Assembly: GCA_030604325.1 (NCBI GenBank)
Contig: JAUVWC010000042.1
Location: 1-8,073, forward strand
Direction: 5' to 3'
From: Candidatus Zixiibacteriota bacterium
GTDB taxonomy: Bacteria; Blakebacterota; Blakebacteria; Blakebacterales; Blakebacteraceae
DNA: 8,073 nucleotides
The notes beneath the pieces are model-generated. The model saw nothing but the letters and a program-made list of their open reading frames with translations. It searched no databases and was not told the origin of the DNA. Of the stretch, positions 1 through 6,958 are shown piece after piece (the stretch's first letter is position 1; each line of letters starts with the position of its first letter). A program made the translations under genes and the position numbers.

Positions 1-315
1 AAGGTTGAGGCTGCTGAAGAACCTCCGGCCCAGCTCGAGAAAGAAGAGAAGGAAGAGCCGGAGGAGAAGGATCAGGAGGCCGTTAAAGCTGCTGCCAAAG
101 CAGAGAAGGCGGCGAAGACCACTAAGAAGCCAAAAACCGTCAAGAAGCAGACAAAAAAAACCGCGGCTGCCAAGAAAACCAAAAAGAAGACTACCAAGAA
201 GGCCGGAAAACCGGCTGAGAAAACCGGCAAGACGGATAAGCCTGAGGCCAAGACGGCAGAGAAGAAAGCTCCAACGGCCAAGAAGAGGAGGACCAAGAAG
301 ACCACAAAAGCCTGA
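1..315 (+). CDS. C-terminal end of an unidentified protein with a Lys/Ala/Thr-rich, histone-H1-like tail (5' truncated)
   Basis: The frame starting at base 1 is open from the window edge to TGA at 313-315, giving 104 residues of a gene whose start lies upstream. The first ~25 residues are Glu/Lys/Pro-rich. The remainder is a low-complexity basic tail of AKK, TKK and KPxK-type repeats ending in TKKTTKA. Such tails occur on histone-H1-like proteins, extended HU proteins, topoisomerase I and some ribosomal proteins, where they bind nucleic acid. No folded domain is visible, so the protein cannot be named. I chose this frame because it uses AAG/AAA, GAG and GCC codons. The +1 frame is also open, but would be a nearly pure Arg protein written mostly with AGA/AGG, which the neighbouring genes hardly use. 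The stop lies 27 nt before miaB, in the same frame. An A8 run is at 153-160. Confidence 0.72.
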   Translation, partial: KVEAAEEPPAQLEKEEKEEPEEKDQEAVKAAAKAEKAAKTTKKPKTVKKQTKKTAAAKKTKKKTTKKAGKPAEKTGKTDKPEAKTAEKKAPTAKKRRTKKTTKA

Positions 316-342
316 GAGCACCCGCCCGGAAATTATACGATC

Positions 343-1635
343 GTGAAAGTATTTCTAGAAACCTACGGCTGCCAGATGAACGTCCGTGACTCTGAGTTGC
401 TCGGAGGTATCCTGCGACAGGAAGGCTGCCGCCTGGTGGACACACCGGAAGCGGCGGATGTCATTCTCCTGAATACATGTTCGGTGCGCGAGCATGCTGA
501 GCAGCGGGTCATGGGACGGGTGCGGCAACTCTCCTCACTCAAGAAGACACACACAGTGAAGATCGGGATATTGGGTTGTGTGGCCCAGCACCTGGGGGAG
601 AATCTGCTCGATTCTCTTCCCGAGGTGGACTTCATTGCCGGCCCAGATTCTTACCGCAGCCTGCCCGAGCTCCTCTGCTCGGTCGATGGCGAGCGTACGG
701 CGCTATGCCGGTTGGATAAAACCGAGTTATACGAGGGCCTGCCTTCTTATCGACCGGAGAACAGCCCCAGCGCCTTTGTGACCATCATGCGCGGATGCGA
801 CAGGATGTGTACTTTCTGTGTAGTTCCTCTTACGCGTGGTCGCGAGCGGAGCCGGCCGTGGCAGAATATCGTCGACGAAACGAAACAACTGGTGCAACAG
901 GGGGCAAAGGAGGTCACCCTGCTCGGCCAAACGGTCAACGCCTACCGCAACGATGACGTAAGCTTTGCGCAGCTGCTGTGGAAGGTCGCTGAAACAGGAA
1001 TTCCGCGTATCCGCTTCACCTCCCCTCATCCGATCTACTTCCAGGATGAGGAACTGGAAGCGATTGCCGAGTGTCCGGGCGTGTGTGAGTGGGTCCATAT
1101 GCCCCTGCAGGCCGGCAACACGGAAGTCCTGGCCCGCATGAGGCGCGGCTACAGCCGTGAGGATTATCTGGAGATCGCCCGCCGTATTCGTGAGCGGATC
1201 CCCCGTGTCACACTCACCACCGACATTGTTGTTGGATTTCCGGGAGAAACCGAAGTGCAGTTCGAGGACACGCTGAGCTTGATGAAAGAGTGTGACTTCG
1301 ATGCTGGCTATCATTTCAAGTACTCCCCGCGGCCGGGAACATATGCCTCCAGGCATTTCCCCGATGATGTTCCTCAGGAGGAGAAACAGCGCCGCCTGGA
1401 GCAGGTCATACTGCTGCAGAGCGAGCTAACACGGCGCTCCAACGAGGCGATGATCGGCCACAGCTTCGAGATTCTGATCCATGATCGCGGCAAACGGGGC
1501 CCCGACCAGTGGGTGGGTCGCTCGCGCGGGAACAAGATGGTCGTTGTGGAGTCGAACAAGAGCCTGCTCGGCAATATAATTGGTGTGACCATCGTCGGCA
1601 CAGGAAGGTGGACCCTCAGGGGGCAACTCGGATAG
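343..1635 (+). CDS. miaB: tRNA-2-methylthio-N6-dimethylallyladenosine synthase (MiaB), radical SAM methylthiotransferase
   Basis: MiaB converts i6A to ms2i6A at position 37 of tRNAs reading UNN codons, using two [4Fe-4S] clusters and S-adenosylmethionine in the cytoplasm. The 430-residue product shows all three family domains. The N-terminal UPF0004 domain carries the second-cluster cysteines C10 (TYGCQMN), C46 (NTCSVRE) and C79 (GCVAQ). The radical SAM core carries CxxxCxxC at C152, C156 and C159 (RGCDRMCTFCVVP). A C-terminal TRAM domain covers about 368-430. TYGCQMN, NTCSVRE and the VVPLTRGRERSRP stretch favour MiaB over RimO or MtaB. Its length is slightly shorter than E. coli MiaB (474). 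The start is GTG at 343, chosen because it places MKVFLETYGC at the family's usual N-terminus; only a weak CGGA-type ribosome site precedes it. A 28-nt gap separates it from lapA. Confidence 0.96.
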   Translation: MKVFLETYGCQMNVRDSELLGGILRQEGCRLVDTPEAADVILLNTCSVREHAEQRVMGRVRQLSSLKKTHTVKIGILGCVAQHLGENLLDSLPEVDFIAGPDSYRSLPELLCSVDGERTALCRLDKTELYEGLPSYRPENSPSAFVTIMRGCDRMCTFCVVPLTRGRERSRPWQNIVDETKQLVQQGAKEVTLLGQTVNAYRNDDVSFAQLLWKVAETGIPRIRFTSPHPIYFQDEELEAIAECPGVCEWVHMPLQAGNTEVLARMRRGYSREDYLEIARRIRERIPRVTLTTDIVVGFPGETEVQFEDTLSLMKECDFDAGYHFKYSPRPGTYASRHFPDDVPQEEKQRRLEQVILLQSELTRRSNEAMIGHSFEILIHDRGKRGPDQWVGRSRGNKMVVVESNKSLLGNIIGVTIVGTGRWTLRGQLG

Positions 1636-1649
1636 AGAGGCCTAGTAGA

Positions 1650-1654
1650 AAGGA
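1650..1654 (+). promoter_or_regulatory. Shine-Dalgarno sequence for the lapA-type gene
   Basis: AAGGA lies 9 nt upstream of the ATG at 1664 in the short gap after miaB. It supports that ATG as the start and independent ribosome loading of the envelope genes. Confidence 0.7.
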
Positions 1655-1663
1655 ACCGAGAAT

Positions 1664-1999
1664 ATGTGGATGCTCAAATGGCTTGGTATCGCTATCCTGC
1701 TGATCCTGCTTCTCGGTTTCGCCATTCAGAATCTGGAACAGCAGGTCGACATAGTCCTCATCTTCTGGCATTTCCAGGACGTACCCCTCATTGTGGTTAT
1801 CCTCGAAGCCTTTATCATCGGGATGCTGGTCTGGTTCATCATCGCCTTCGTGAACGAGATGAGACTGCGCAGCCAGCTCCGGGGCATCTCCCGAGACCGG
1901 GACGAGCTCAGTCGCGAACTGCAGACACTGCGCAACCTGCCTCTCGAGGAAGGAGAGGAGGAGAAGGAGGACTCGGCAGAGTATCATGACAACGTATGA
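1664..1999 (+). CDS. lapA: LapA-type (DUF1049) inner-membrane protein, probable partner of LapB
   Basis: This 111-residue protein has the LapA/YciS architecture. A first hydrophobic helix (about 4-21) is followed by the family's AxQNxxQQV-like motif (AIQNLEQQVDI, 20-30). Then come a short loop, a second membrane helix (about 42-63), a charged coiled-coil segment (about 65-92) and an acidic tail (EEGEEEKED). E. coli LapA is of similar size, with the same helix-QN-QQV-helix-coil order. In E. coli, LapA works with LapB in LPS homeostasis through the LpxC-FtsH pathway; the same role here is inferred from family and from the adjacent LapB-like gene. The start ATG at 1664 has a good Shine-Dalgarno. 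The last 14 nt overlap the next gene, suggesting translational coupling. The symbol rests on domain pattern and context. Confidence 0.85.
   Translation: MWMLKWLGIAILLILLLGFAIQNLEQQVDIVLIFWHFQDVPLIVVILEAFIIGMLVWFIIAFVNEMRLRSQLRGISRDRDELSRELQTLRNLPLEEGEEEKEDSAEYHDNV
1964..1970 (+). promoter_or_regulatory. AAGGAGG ribosome-binding site for lapB inside the lapA coding tail
   Basis: A perfect AAGGAGG ends 15 nt before the ATG at 1986. It closes a 26-nt all-purine run (1946-1971) that also encodes LapA's acidic tail and holds further GGAGG-like cores. The spacing is longer than usual, so the lapB start may depend partly on coupling with lapA translation. Confidence 0.5.
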
Positions 2000-3137
2000 G
2001 ATCCTGCTGATCGCAGGTGCCGTCATCCTGGCGCTCACGCTGCTGTTTCCCCGGCTCGAACGCAGGTCCAGGAAGCGCAAGGGCCGGGATCCCTACCTGG
2101 AAGCTCTGCGCCATCTGGTGAGCGGCGAGGAGGACACCGCCTACGACTGCCTGGTGGAAACGGTACGGAGCGATATCTCCAACATAGATGCCTATATCAT
2201 ACTGGGTGATATACTGCGTCGGCGGGGCGATGTTGAACGGGCGCTAAAAGTGCACCGGGACGTTACCATCCGCAGCGATCTCACGCGCGCCGTTCTCAAC
2301 CTGGTGTTGAAGAGCCTGGCTCTAGATTATGCGGCTCTACAGCGCTGGAAGTCGGCCGAGCGGACGCTGATCGAGCTGGACCGTATATCCAGGGACGATA
2401 TCTGGCCCCGGCTGCAACTGCTGAAGGTCTATGAAGCGCAGAGAAACTGGAGTGCCGCCTTCCAGCTCGGAAGGCAGTTGGCAGGGGAACCGGAAGTGAG
2501 CGGCTCCCGGCTGGCGAGATACAGGATTGAGCAGGCGGGAATACTTGTCGCGCAAATGAGCTATCACAAAGCCAGGATTATTCTGAAAGAGGCCCTCAAG
2601 TATGATCCCGCGTGCACCGAGGCGTATCTGGCCATCGGCGATACCTATGACGAGGAGGGGAGGACGGAAGATGCCGTAGAGTGGTGGGAGAAGATGGTGG
2701 ATGAGGTTCCAGAACGTGCCATCGAGGCTTTCCCCCGTCTGGAAAATTCCCTCTATAAGCTGGGTGCCTTCAGCCACATGGCTGATATCTACACCCGACA
2801 TCTGTCCGCAAATCCCGACAGCGCTGAAGCAGCCCTGGCACTGTCGCATTTATATGAGCGAAAGGGTGAGGTGGGAGAGGCGATCGAGGTACTTCAAAAC
2901 CACCGGCCCCATGTCCAGGATGCCCACCTGCTCAACCAGGCGATAGCTCGTCTCTGCTATAAATCGGGAGAAATCGACAAAGCTCTCGAATTGGTGTTCG
3001 GGGCCAGTATTCCTCACACGGTTGATGAGGCGGAACCTGCACACTCCCCGGCAGCACCGGACGCCGCCGTTGAGGACCCGCTGGTTGAAGATGAGGCTGT
3101 GGAGCTGGAGGGTGACAAGGAGGAATTCACGCTGTGA
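1986..3137 (+). CDS. lapB: LapB/YciM-type membrane-anchored TPR protein lacking the C-terminal rubredoxin domain
   Basis: The 383-residue product starts with one membrane helix (about 4-21) and a basic cytoplasmic stretch (RLERRSRKRKGR). TPR repeats follow across about 36-340. The segment at about 66-100 (DAYIILGDILRRRGDVERA, then LKVHRDVTIRSDLT) matches the corresponding LapB segment (xxAHLTLGNLFRSRGEVDRA, then IRIHQTL) closely. In E. coli, LapB is an essential cytoplasmic-facing adaptor that delivers LpxC to FtsH. E. coli LapB (389 aa) ends in a rubredoxin-like zinc/iron domain with two CxxC pairs. Here the only cysteines are C55, C210 and C324, and the end is an acidic, Pro/Ala-containing tail (346-383). 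So the metal site is absent, although total length is similar. The gene overlaps lapA by 14 nt and the SPOR gene by 4 nt (GTGA). A generic TPR protein is the alternative, but the LapA neighbour argues for LapB. Confidence 0.82.
   Translation: MTTYEILLIAGAVILALTLLFPRLERRSRKRKGRDPYLEALRHLVSGEEDTAYDCLVETVRSDISNIDAYIILGDILRRRGDVERALKVHRDVTIRSDLTRAVLNLVLKSLALDYAALQRWKSAERTLIELDRISRDDIWPRLQLLKVYEAQRNWSAAFQLGRQLAGEPEVSGSRLARYRIEQAGILVAQMSYHKARIILKEALKYDPACTEAYLAIGDTYDEEGRTEDAVEWWEKMVDEVPERAIEAFPRLENSLYKLGAFSHMADIYTRHLSANPDSAEAALALSHLYERKGEVGEAIEVLQNHRPHVQDAHLLNQAIARLCYKSGEIDKALELVFGASIPHTVDEAEPAHSPAAPDAAVEDPLVEDEAVELEGDKEEFTL
3117..3123 (+). promoter_or_regulatory. Shine-Dalgarno AAGGAGG for the TPR-SPOR gene
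   Basis: AAGGAGG inside the lapB-type 3' end lies 10 nt upstream of the GTG at 3134. It decides that GTG as the start, and the GTGA overlap with the lapB stop gives termination-reinitiation coupling. Confidence 0.75.
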
Positions 3138-4300
3138 CTCGGCGCCTGAACCTGATTCCCCTTATACGGTTGTCAACGGCGCCGCTTCCTCTCCTTCTGT
3201 TTGTTACCATTTCCCTTGCGTCTGTCGGCCGTCCTCAAGCGGCGGTAACGGACTGGCTCGACCGTCAGGATCCCGGCCGCCAGGTTCCACCCTCGGCAGC
3301 AGCGGCACGCGACCTGTATGAGCGGGCCCGCTACGAAGAAGCGCGTGACATGCTGGACGCACTGATTCGTGCGGGCAACGTTACCGCGGAGGTGCTCTAC
3401 TACCGGGGGCTTGTGGAACCGGTAGCGGTCGTGGCAGTAGAGACGTATTTCAACCGGGTCGTTCGGCGATATCCCGGCACGGAGATGGCGGACAGAGCCC
3501 TCTTCCGGATCGCACAATACTGGTATGATTCAGCATTCTATATTAAAGCACGCGAGCTGTTCGGCGAAGTTGCCTGGCACCAGGGGGATTCCTCGCTCGG
3601 CCAGGCTGCCCGCTACTGGAGGGGGATGACGTTCCTGCATGAAGCGGCGACAGCGGATACGCTGAGAATAGGTCTGTGGTACGTGAGGAATGCTGCCCGA
3701 CGCGCCACAGATCCGGACGTAAGGGGGAGAGCATTTCTCTCGGCCGCCGATATCAGCCTGCGTCTCACACAACCCGACTCAGCACTCGCCTATTCCGCCG
3801 AGGTATTGGAAACACCGTATCTTGACGACTACCATCCGCGTGCCCTCAGTTTACAGGCCCGGGCGTTTGAACAACTGGAGGATCTGGAGCAGGCGAGAAT
3901 CCTGTACCAGATTGTGGCCGCGAGGTTCCCGGATACCTGGGAGGGGAGAGAAGCGCGCCGGTGGCTCGCCCAGCAGCGCGAGGCCGCCGTCCTGGCACGT
4001 CTCGATTCACTGCAGGCCATGGGTGGTCCCGGTATAGCCCACACCGGCACGGGGGAAGGGCGCTGGACAATACAGGTTGGTGCCTACAGCAACTTTGACA
4101 ATGCTGCCCAGATCGTCGTGCAGTTGACCCGCGCCGGATACCTGGCGTGGCATACCACCAAGCGGGTTGAAGGGAAGTTATTAGTCGTTGTATGGGTGGG
4201 ACGTTTCGAAACACGCGCCGAAGCCAACGCTTTCGGCACGTCGTTGCTGAAAAGTGAAATCATTACCGAATTCCAGCTAGTCGAAATCCTTCCCCCGTAG
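3134..4300 (+). CDS. Exported TPR protein with C-terminal SPOR (peptidoglycan-binding) domain
   Basis: The 388-residue product begins with a Sec-type signal or anchor (basic MTRR, hydrophobic core about 16-31, possible cleavage near PQA|AV at 36). It has no lipobox and, as read, no cysteine anywhere. Residues about 52-290 form helical TPR/Sel1-like repeats, such as YERARYEEARDMLDALI, ALFRIAQYWYDSAFYIKAREL and ARAFEQLEDLEQARILYQIV, resembling the periplasmic CpoB/YbgF and BamD type. Residues about 310-388 are a SPOR domain (RWTIQVGAYSNFDNAAQIV, VVVWVGRFETRAEANAF). SPOR domains bind glycan strands stripped of stem peptides and gather at division sites. The protein is therefore predicted to be periplasmic and wall-associated. 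It is coupled to the lapB-type gene by a GTGA overlap and a strong ribosome site. Its TAG stop is in frame with mutS, 18 nt upstream of that gene's GTG. The exact function is unknown. Confidence 0.88.
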   Translation: MTRRLNLIPLIRLSTAPLPLLLFVTISLASVGRPQAAVTDWLDRQDPGRQVPPSAAAARDLYERARYEEARDMLDALIRAGNVTAEVLYYRGLVEPVAVVAVETYFNRVVRRYPGTEMADRALFRIAQYWYDSAFYIKARELFGEVAWHQGDSSLGQAARYWRGMTFLHEAATADTLRIGLWYVRNAARRATDPDVRGRAFLSAADISLRLTQPDSALAYSAEVLETPYLDDYHPRALSLQARAFEQLEDLEQARILYQIVAARFPDTWEGREARRWLAQQREAAVLARLDSLQAMGGPGIAHTGTGEGRWTIQVGAYSNFDNAAQIVVQLTRAGYLAWHTTKRVEGKLLVVVWVGRFETRAEANAFGTSLLKSEIITEFQLVEILPP

Positions 4301-4318
4301 CTGGACACAATATTCGCC

Positions 4319-6916
4319 GTGGCCAAGATCTCAACGCCGTTGATGCAACAGTACCTGCGTATCAAGGGAGAGCATCCGCACGAGATCCTCCTCTTCCGCC
4401 TAGGCGATTTCTACGAAACCTTCTTCGAAGATGCTAAGATTACCGCCAAGGCGCTTGAAATTGCTCTGACCAGCCGGAATGCCGGTGACGGCGAGGATGC
4501 CATTCCCCTGGCCGGATTTCCGGCCCATGCCGGGGAGGCATACATCAGCCGCCTGCTCCGGGCCGGCCATCGCGTGGCTGTTTGCGAACAGGTTGAAGAT
4601 CCGAAGCAGGCCGAGGGATTGGTCAAACGGGAAGTGGTTGAGGTGCTCACCACCGGTACCGCTCTCACCGAAGGTTTTCTCGATAGCTATCAAAACAACT
4701 ATTTGATGGTCATATCCCCACCGGTGGAGGGGGAGAGGCTCTGGGGGCTGGCTGTGGCGGATGTCTCCACGGGAGAGCTGATCGTAACCGAAGTCGAAGC
4801 CTCGGCGGTGGCGGATGAGATGCAGCGATATATGCCGTCAGAAGTAGTGGCGCCCGATTCCGTGGACATCGATCCCTTTACCAAGCTCCCGGGAGCGGGC
4901 GTGCAGACGGTGACCCAGCTGGAAGGGTACCACTTCAGCCGTGACCTGGCCGAACAGACCCTCAAAGAACACTTTCAGGTGGAAACCCTCAAGGGATTCG
5001 GTCTGGACGGATTGGATCGAGGGGTGGGGGCTCTTGGAGCGCTCGTCTCCTACTTACAGGAGAAGCGGTTGGCGAGCCTGGGACATTTGATGCGGGTATG
5101 CATTCGGGACAGCAGAGAGGGGATGCTGCTGGACGCTGCCACCCAGCGCAATCTGGAACTGGTGGCCAACATCCAGGATGGCGGCCGCGCCGGTACTCTA
5201 CTGGGTGTCATCGACCATACCCGGACCGCCATGGGAGCACGCGCCGTGCGCAGCGCCCTGCTGCGCCCCCTGACAAAAGCGGCGGCGATAGAGTCCCGTC
5301 TGGATGCCGTTGCTGCCCTGGTCCAGGAACCCGACCTGCGTGATACGGTGAACGATACCCTGGAAGGACTGGGTGATCTGGAGCGCCTTGCGGTCCGCGT
5401 CGAGACCGGCAAGGCCACGCCGCGCGACCTGGCCTCCCTCTGCCTGGTCCAGCAAGCGATTCCCGGGCTCAAAGAGGCGCTTTCCTCGTTCTCTGCTCCC
5501 CATCTCATTGTACTTGGTGAAGAGCTCGATCCTCTCGAGGGGCTCACCGGCGAGCTTATGGCGGCACTGGACGACGATCCCCCGATAGCACTCACCGAAG
5601 GGGGCATAATCAGGGATGGGTATTCAGACGAGCTGGACCGTTTGCGTGAGCTCACCTCCAGCGGCAAGGGTTGGATCTCCGAGCTCCCGCAGTCTGAGCG
5701 GGAGCGCACCGGTATACAGAGCCTGAAGATCGGTTATAACAAGGTCTTCGGCTACTACCTGGAAGTCACAAAGACCCACGCCGAGAAGGTTCCCGACGAT
5801 TACATACGCAAGCAGACCCTCGTCTCCGCCGAACGTTACGTCACCCCCGAACTGAAAGAGAAGGAAGACGAAGTATTACGGGCGGAAGAGAGGGCTCAGA
5901 GGCTCGAGTACGACCTCTTTTCGGAGCTGCGTACCACCACGGCCACCCACCTCCAGATCCTTCAGAATAACGCCTCGACCCTGGCCACGGTGGATATGCT
6001 GGCCTCTCTGGCCGAAGCGGCCCTTCGCCACAACTTCGTCCGGCCTGAACTGACGGAGGACGGAACCCTGGAAATCGAGGAGGGTCGCCATCCCGTGGTG
6101 GAGGCGCTGCTGCCCAAAGCAACCTTCATCCCTAATGACACTCTTCTCTCCTTGGAGAGGCAGATCGCCATCGTCACGGGTCCTAACATGTCGGGTAAGA
6201 GCACCTACCTGCGCCAGGTGGGTTTGATATGCCTGCTGGCCCAGGCGGGGTCTTTCGTGCCGGCGGCCCGGGCGAGGCTACCTGTGCTCGATCGGATATT
6301 CACCCGGGTAGGCGCCATGGACAACCTGGCCGGTGGAGAATCCACATTTCTGGTGGAGATGCACGAAACGGCCAACATCCTGCACAACGCCACCGCCGAT
6401 TCTCTTGTGCTGCTGGATGAAGTAGGTCGCGGCACAAGCACTTACGACGGGCTGTCTATCGCCTGGGCCGTCGGAGAATACCTGCATGAAAAAGTCGGAG
6501 CGAAGACCGTCTTCGCCACCCATTATCACGAGCTCACCGTGCTGGCAGAACGGCTGGCGCGCATATTCAATCTGAACGTCGCCGTAAAGGAGTGGGGAGA
6601 CAAGGTGATCTTTCTCCACAAGATCGTCCCCGGCGGTTGCGACCACTCCTACGGTATACACGTGGCCGAGCTGGCCGGTGTGCCCGACCCTGTGATCGAG
6701 CGGGCTAGGATTATCCTTCACAACCTGGAAAAAGACCGACCGCTGCCGGAAGGTGAGACGGCGAGCCCCGTCGACGCCAGCCCACAAACTGATCTCGTCC
6801 CCGGCCGTCCCGACCCGCTTATGGAAGAGCTGAAGAAAGTCGACCCGAACCAGCTTACTCCTATCGAAGCCCTGAACCTGCTGGCGAAACTCAAAGACCT
6901 GATCGAGTTGGGATAG
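4319..6916 (+). CDS. mutS: DNA mismatch repair protein MutS
   Basis: MutS recognises mispairs and small loops and, as an ATP-driven clamp, recruits MutL. The 865-residue product has all the usual domains. The mismatch-binding domain carries the Phe-x-Glu wedge (F31-Y32-E33 in LGDFYETF). Connector, lever and clamp domains follow to about 560. The ABC-type ATPase has Walker A GPNMSGKST (621-629), Walker B with D700-E701 in LLDEVGRGTSTYDG, and the THYHELT loop. The end has a helical dimerisation segment (LTPIEALNLLAKLKDL). A flexible linker carries Q823-T-D-L-V827, a plausible beta-clamp-binding motif. The length is typical. GTG at 4319 is chosen because it keeps the conserved STPLMQQYLRIK start; no clear Shine-Dalgarno precedes it, and ATG at 4343 (M9) would clip the conserved N-terminus. 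No mutL is in the window. Confidence 0.98.
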   Translation: MAKISTPLMQQYLRIKGEHPHEILLFRLGDFYETFFEDAKITAKALEIALTSRNAGDGEDAIPLAGFPAHAGEAYISRLLRAGHRVAVCEQVEDPKQAEGLVKREVVEVLTTGTALTEGFLDSYQNNYLMVISPPVEGERLWGLAVADVSTGELIVTEVEASAVADEMQRYMPSEVVAPDSVDIDPFTKLPGAGVQTVTQLEGYHFSRDLAEQTLKEHFQVETLKGFGLDGLDRGVGALGALVSYLQEKRLASLGHLMRVCIRDSREGMLLDAATQRNLELVANIQDGGRAGTLLGVIDHTRTAMGARAVRSALLRPLTKAAAIESRLDAVAALVQEPDLRDTVNDTLEGLGDLERLAVRVETGKATPRDLASLCLVQQAIPGLKEALSSFSAPHLIVLGEELDPLEGLTGELMAALDDDPPIALTEGGIIRDGYSDELDRLRELTSSGKGWISELPQSERERTGIQSLKIGYNKVFGYYLEVTKTHAEKVPDDYIRKQTLVSAERYVTPELKEKEDEVLRAEERAQRLEYDLFSELRTTTATHLQILQNNASTLATVDMLASLAEAALRHNFVRPELTEDGTLEIEEGRHPVVEALLPKATFIPNDTLLSLERQIAIVTGPNMSGKSTYLRQVGLICLLAQAGSFVPAARARLPVLDRIFTRVGAMDNLAGGESTFLVEMHETANILHNATADSLVLLDEVGRGTSTYDGLSIAWAVGEYLHEKVGAKTVFATHYHELTVLAERLARIFNLNVAVKEWGDKVIFLHKIVPGGCDHSYGIHVAELAGVPDPVIERARIILHNLEKDRPLPEGETASPVDASPQTDLVPGRPDPLMEELKKVDPNQLTPIEALNLLAKLKDLIELG

Positions 6917-6958
6917 ATTCCACCGGTAATTAATCCACAATACGATCTGGATGGCATC

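Noticed and set aside
5..346. Open frame coding a 113-residue Arg-rich protein upstream of miaB
   Set aside because: It is the +1 shadow of the Lys/Ala-rich tail. It is nearly all Arg/Pro with AGA/AGG codons, unlike neighbouring genes, although its stop overlaps the miaB GTG.
727..1356. 209-codon antisense open frame inside miaB
   Set aside because: It overlaps the radical SAM core completely, shows no recognisable domain, and is a typical shadow in GC-rich coding DNA.
6917..6958. Possible promoter before the DUF6125-like gene (TTCCAC ... TACGAT)
   Set aside because: The -35-like box matches only about half of consensus and the -10-like box four of six; not enough to call in a 42-nt gap within a co-directional cluster.
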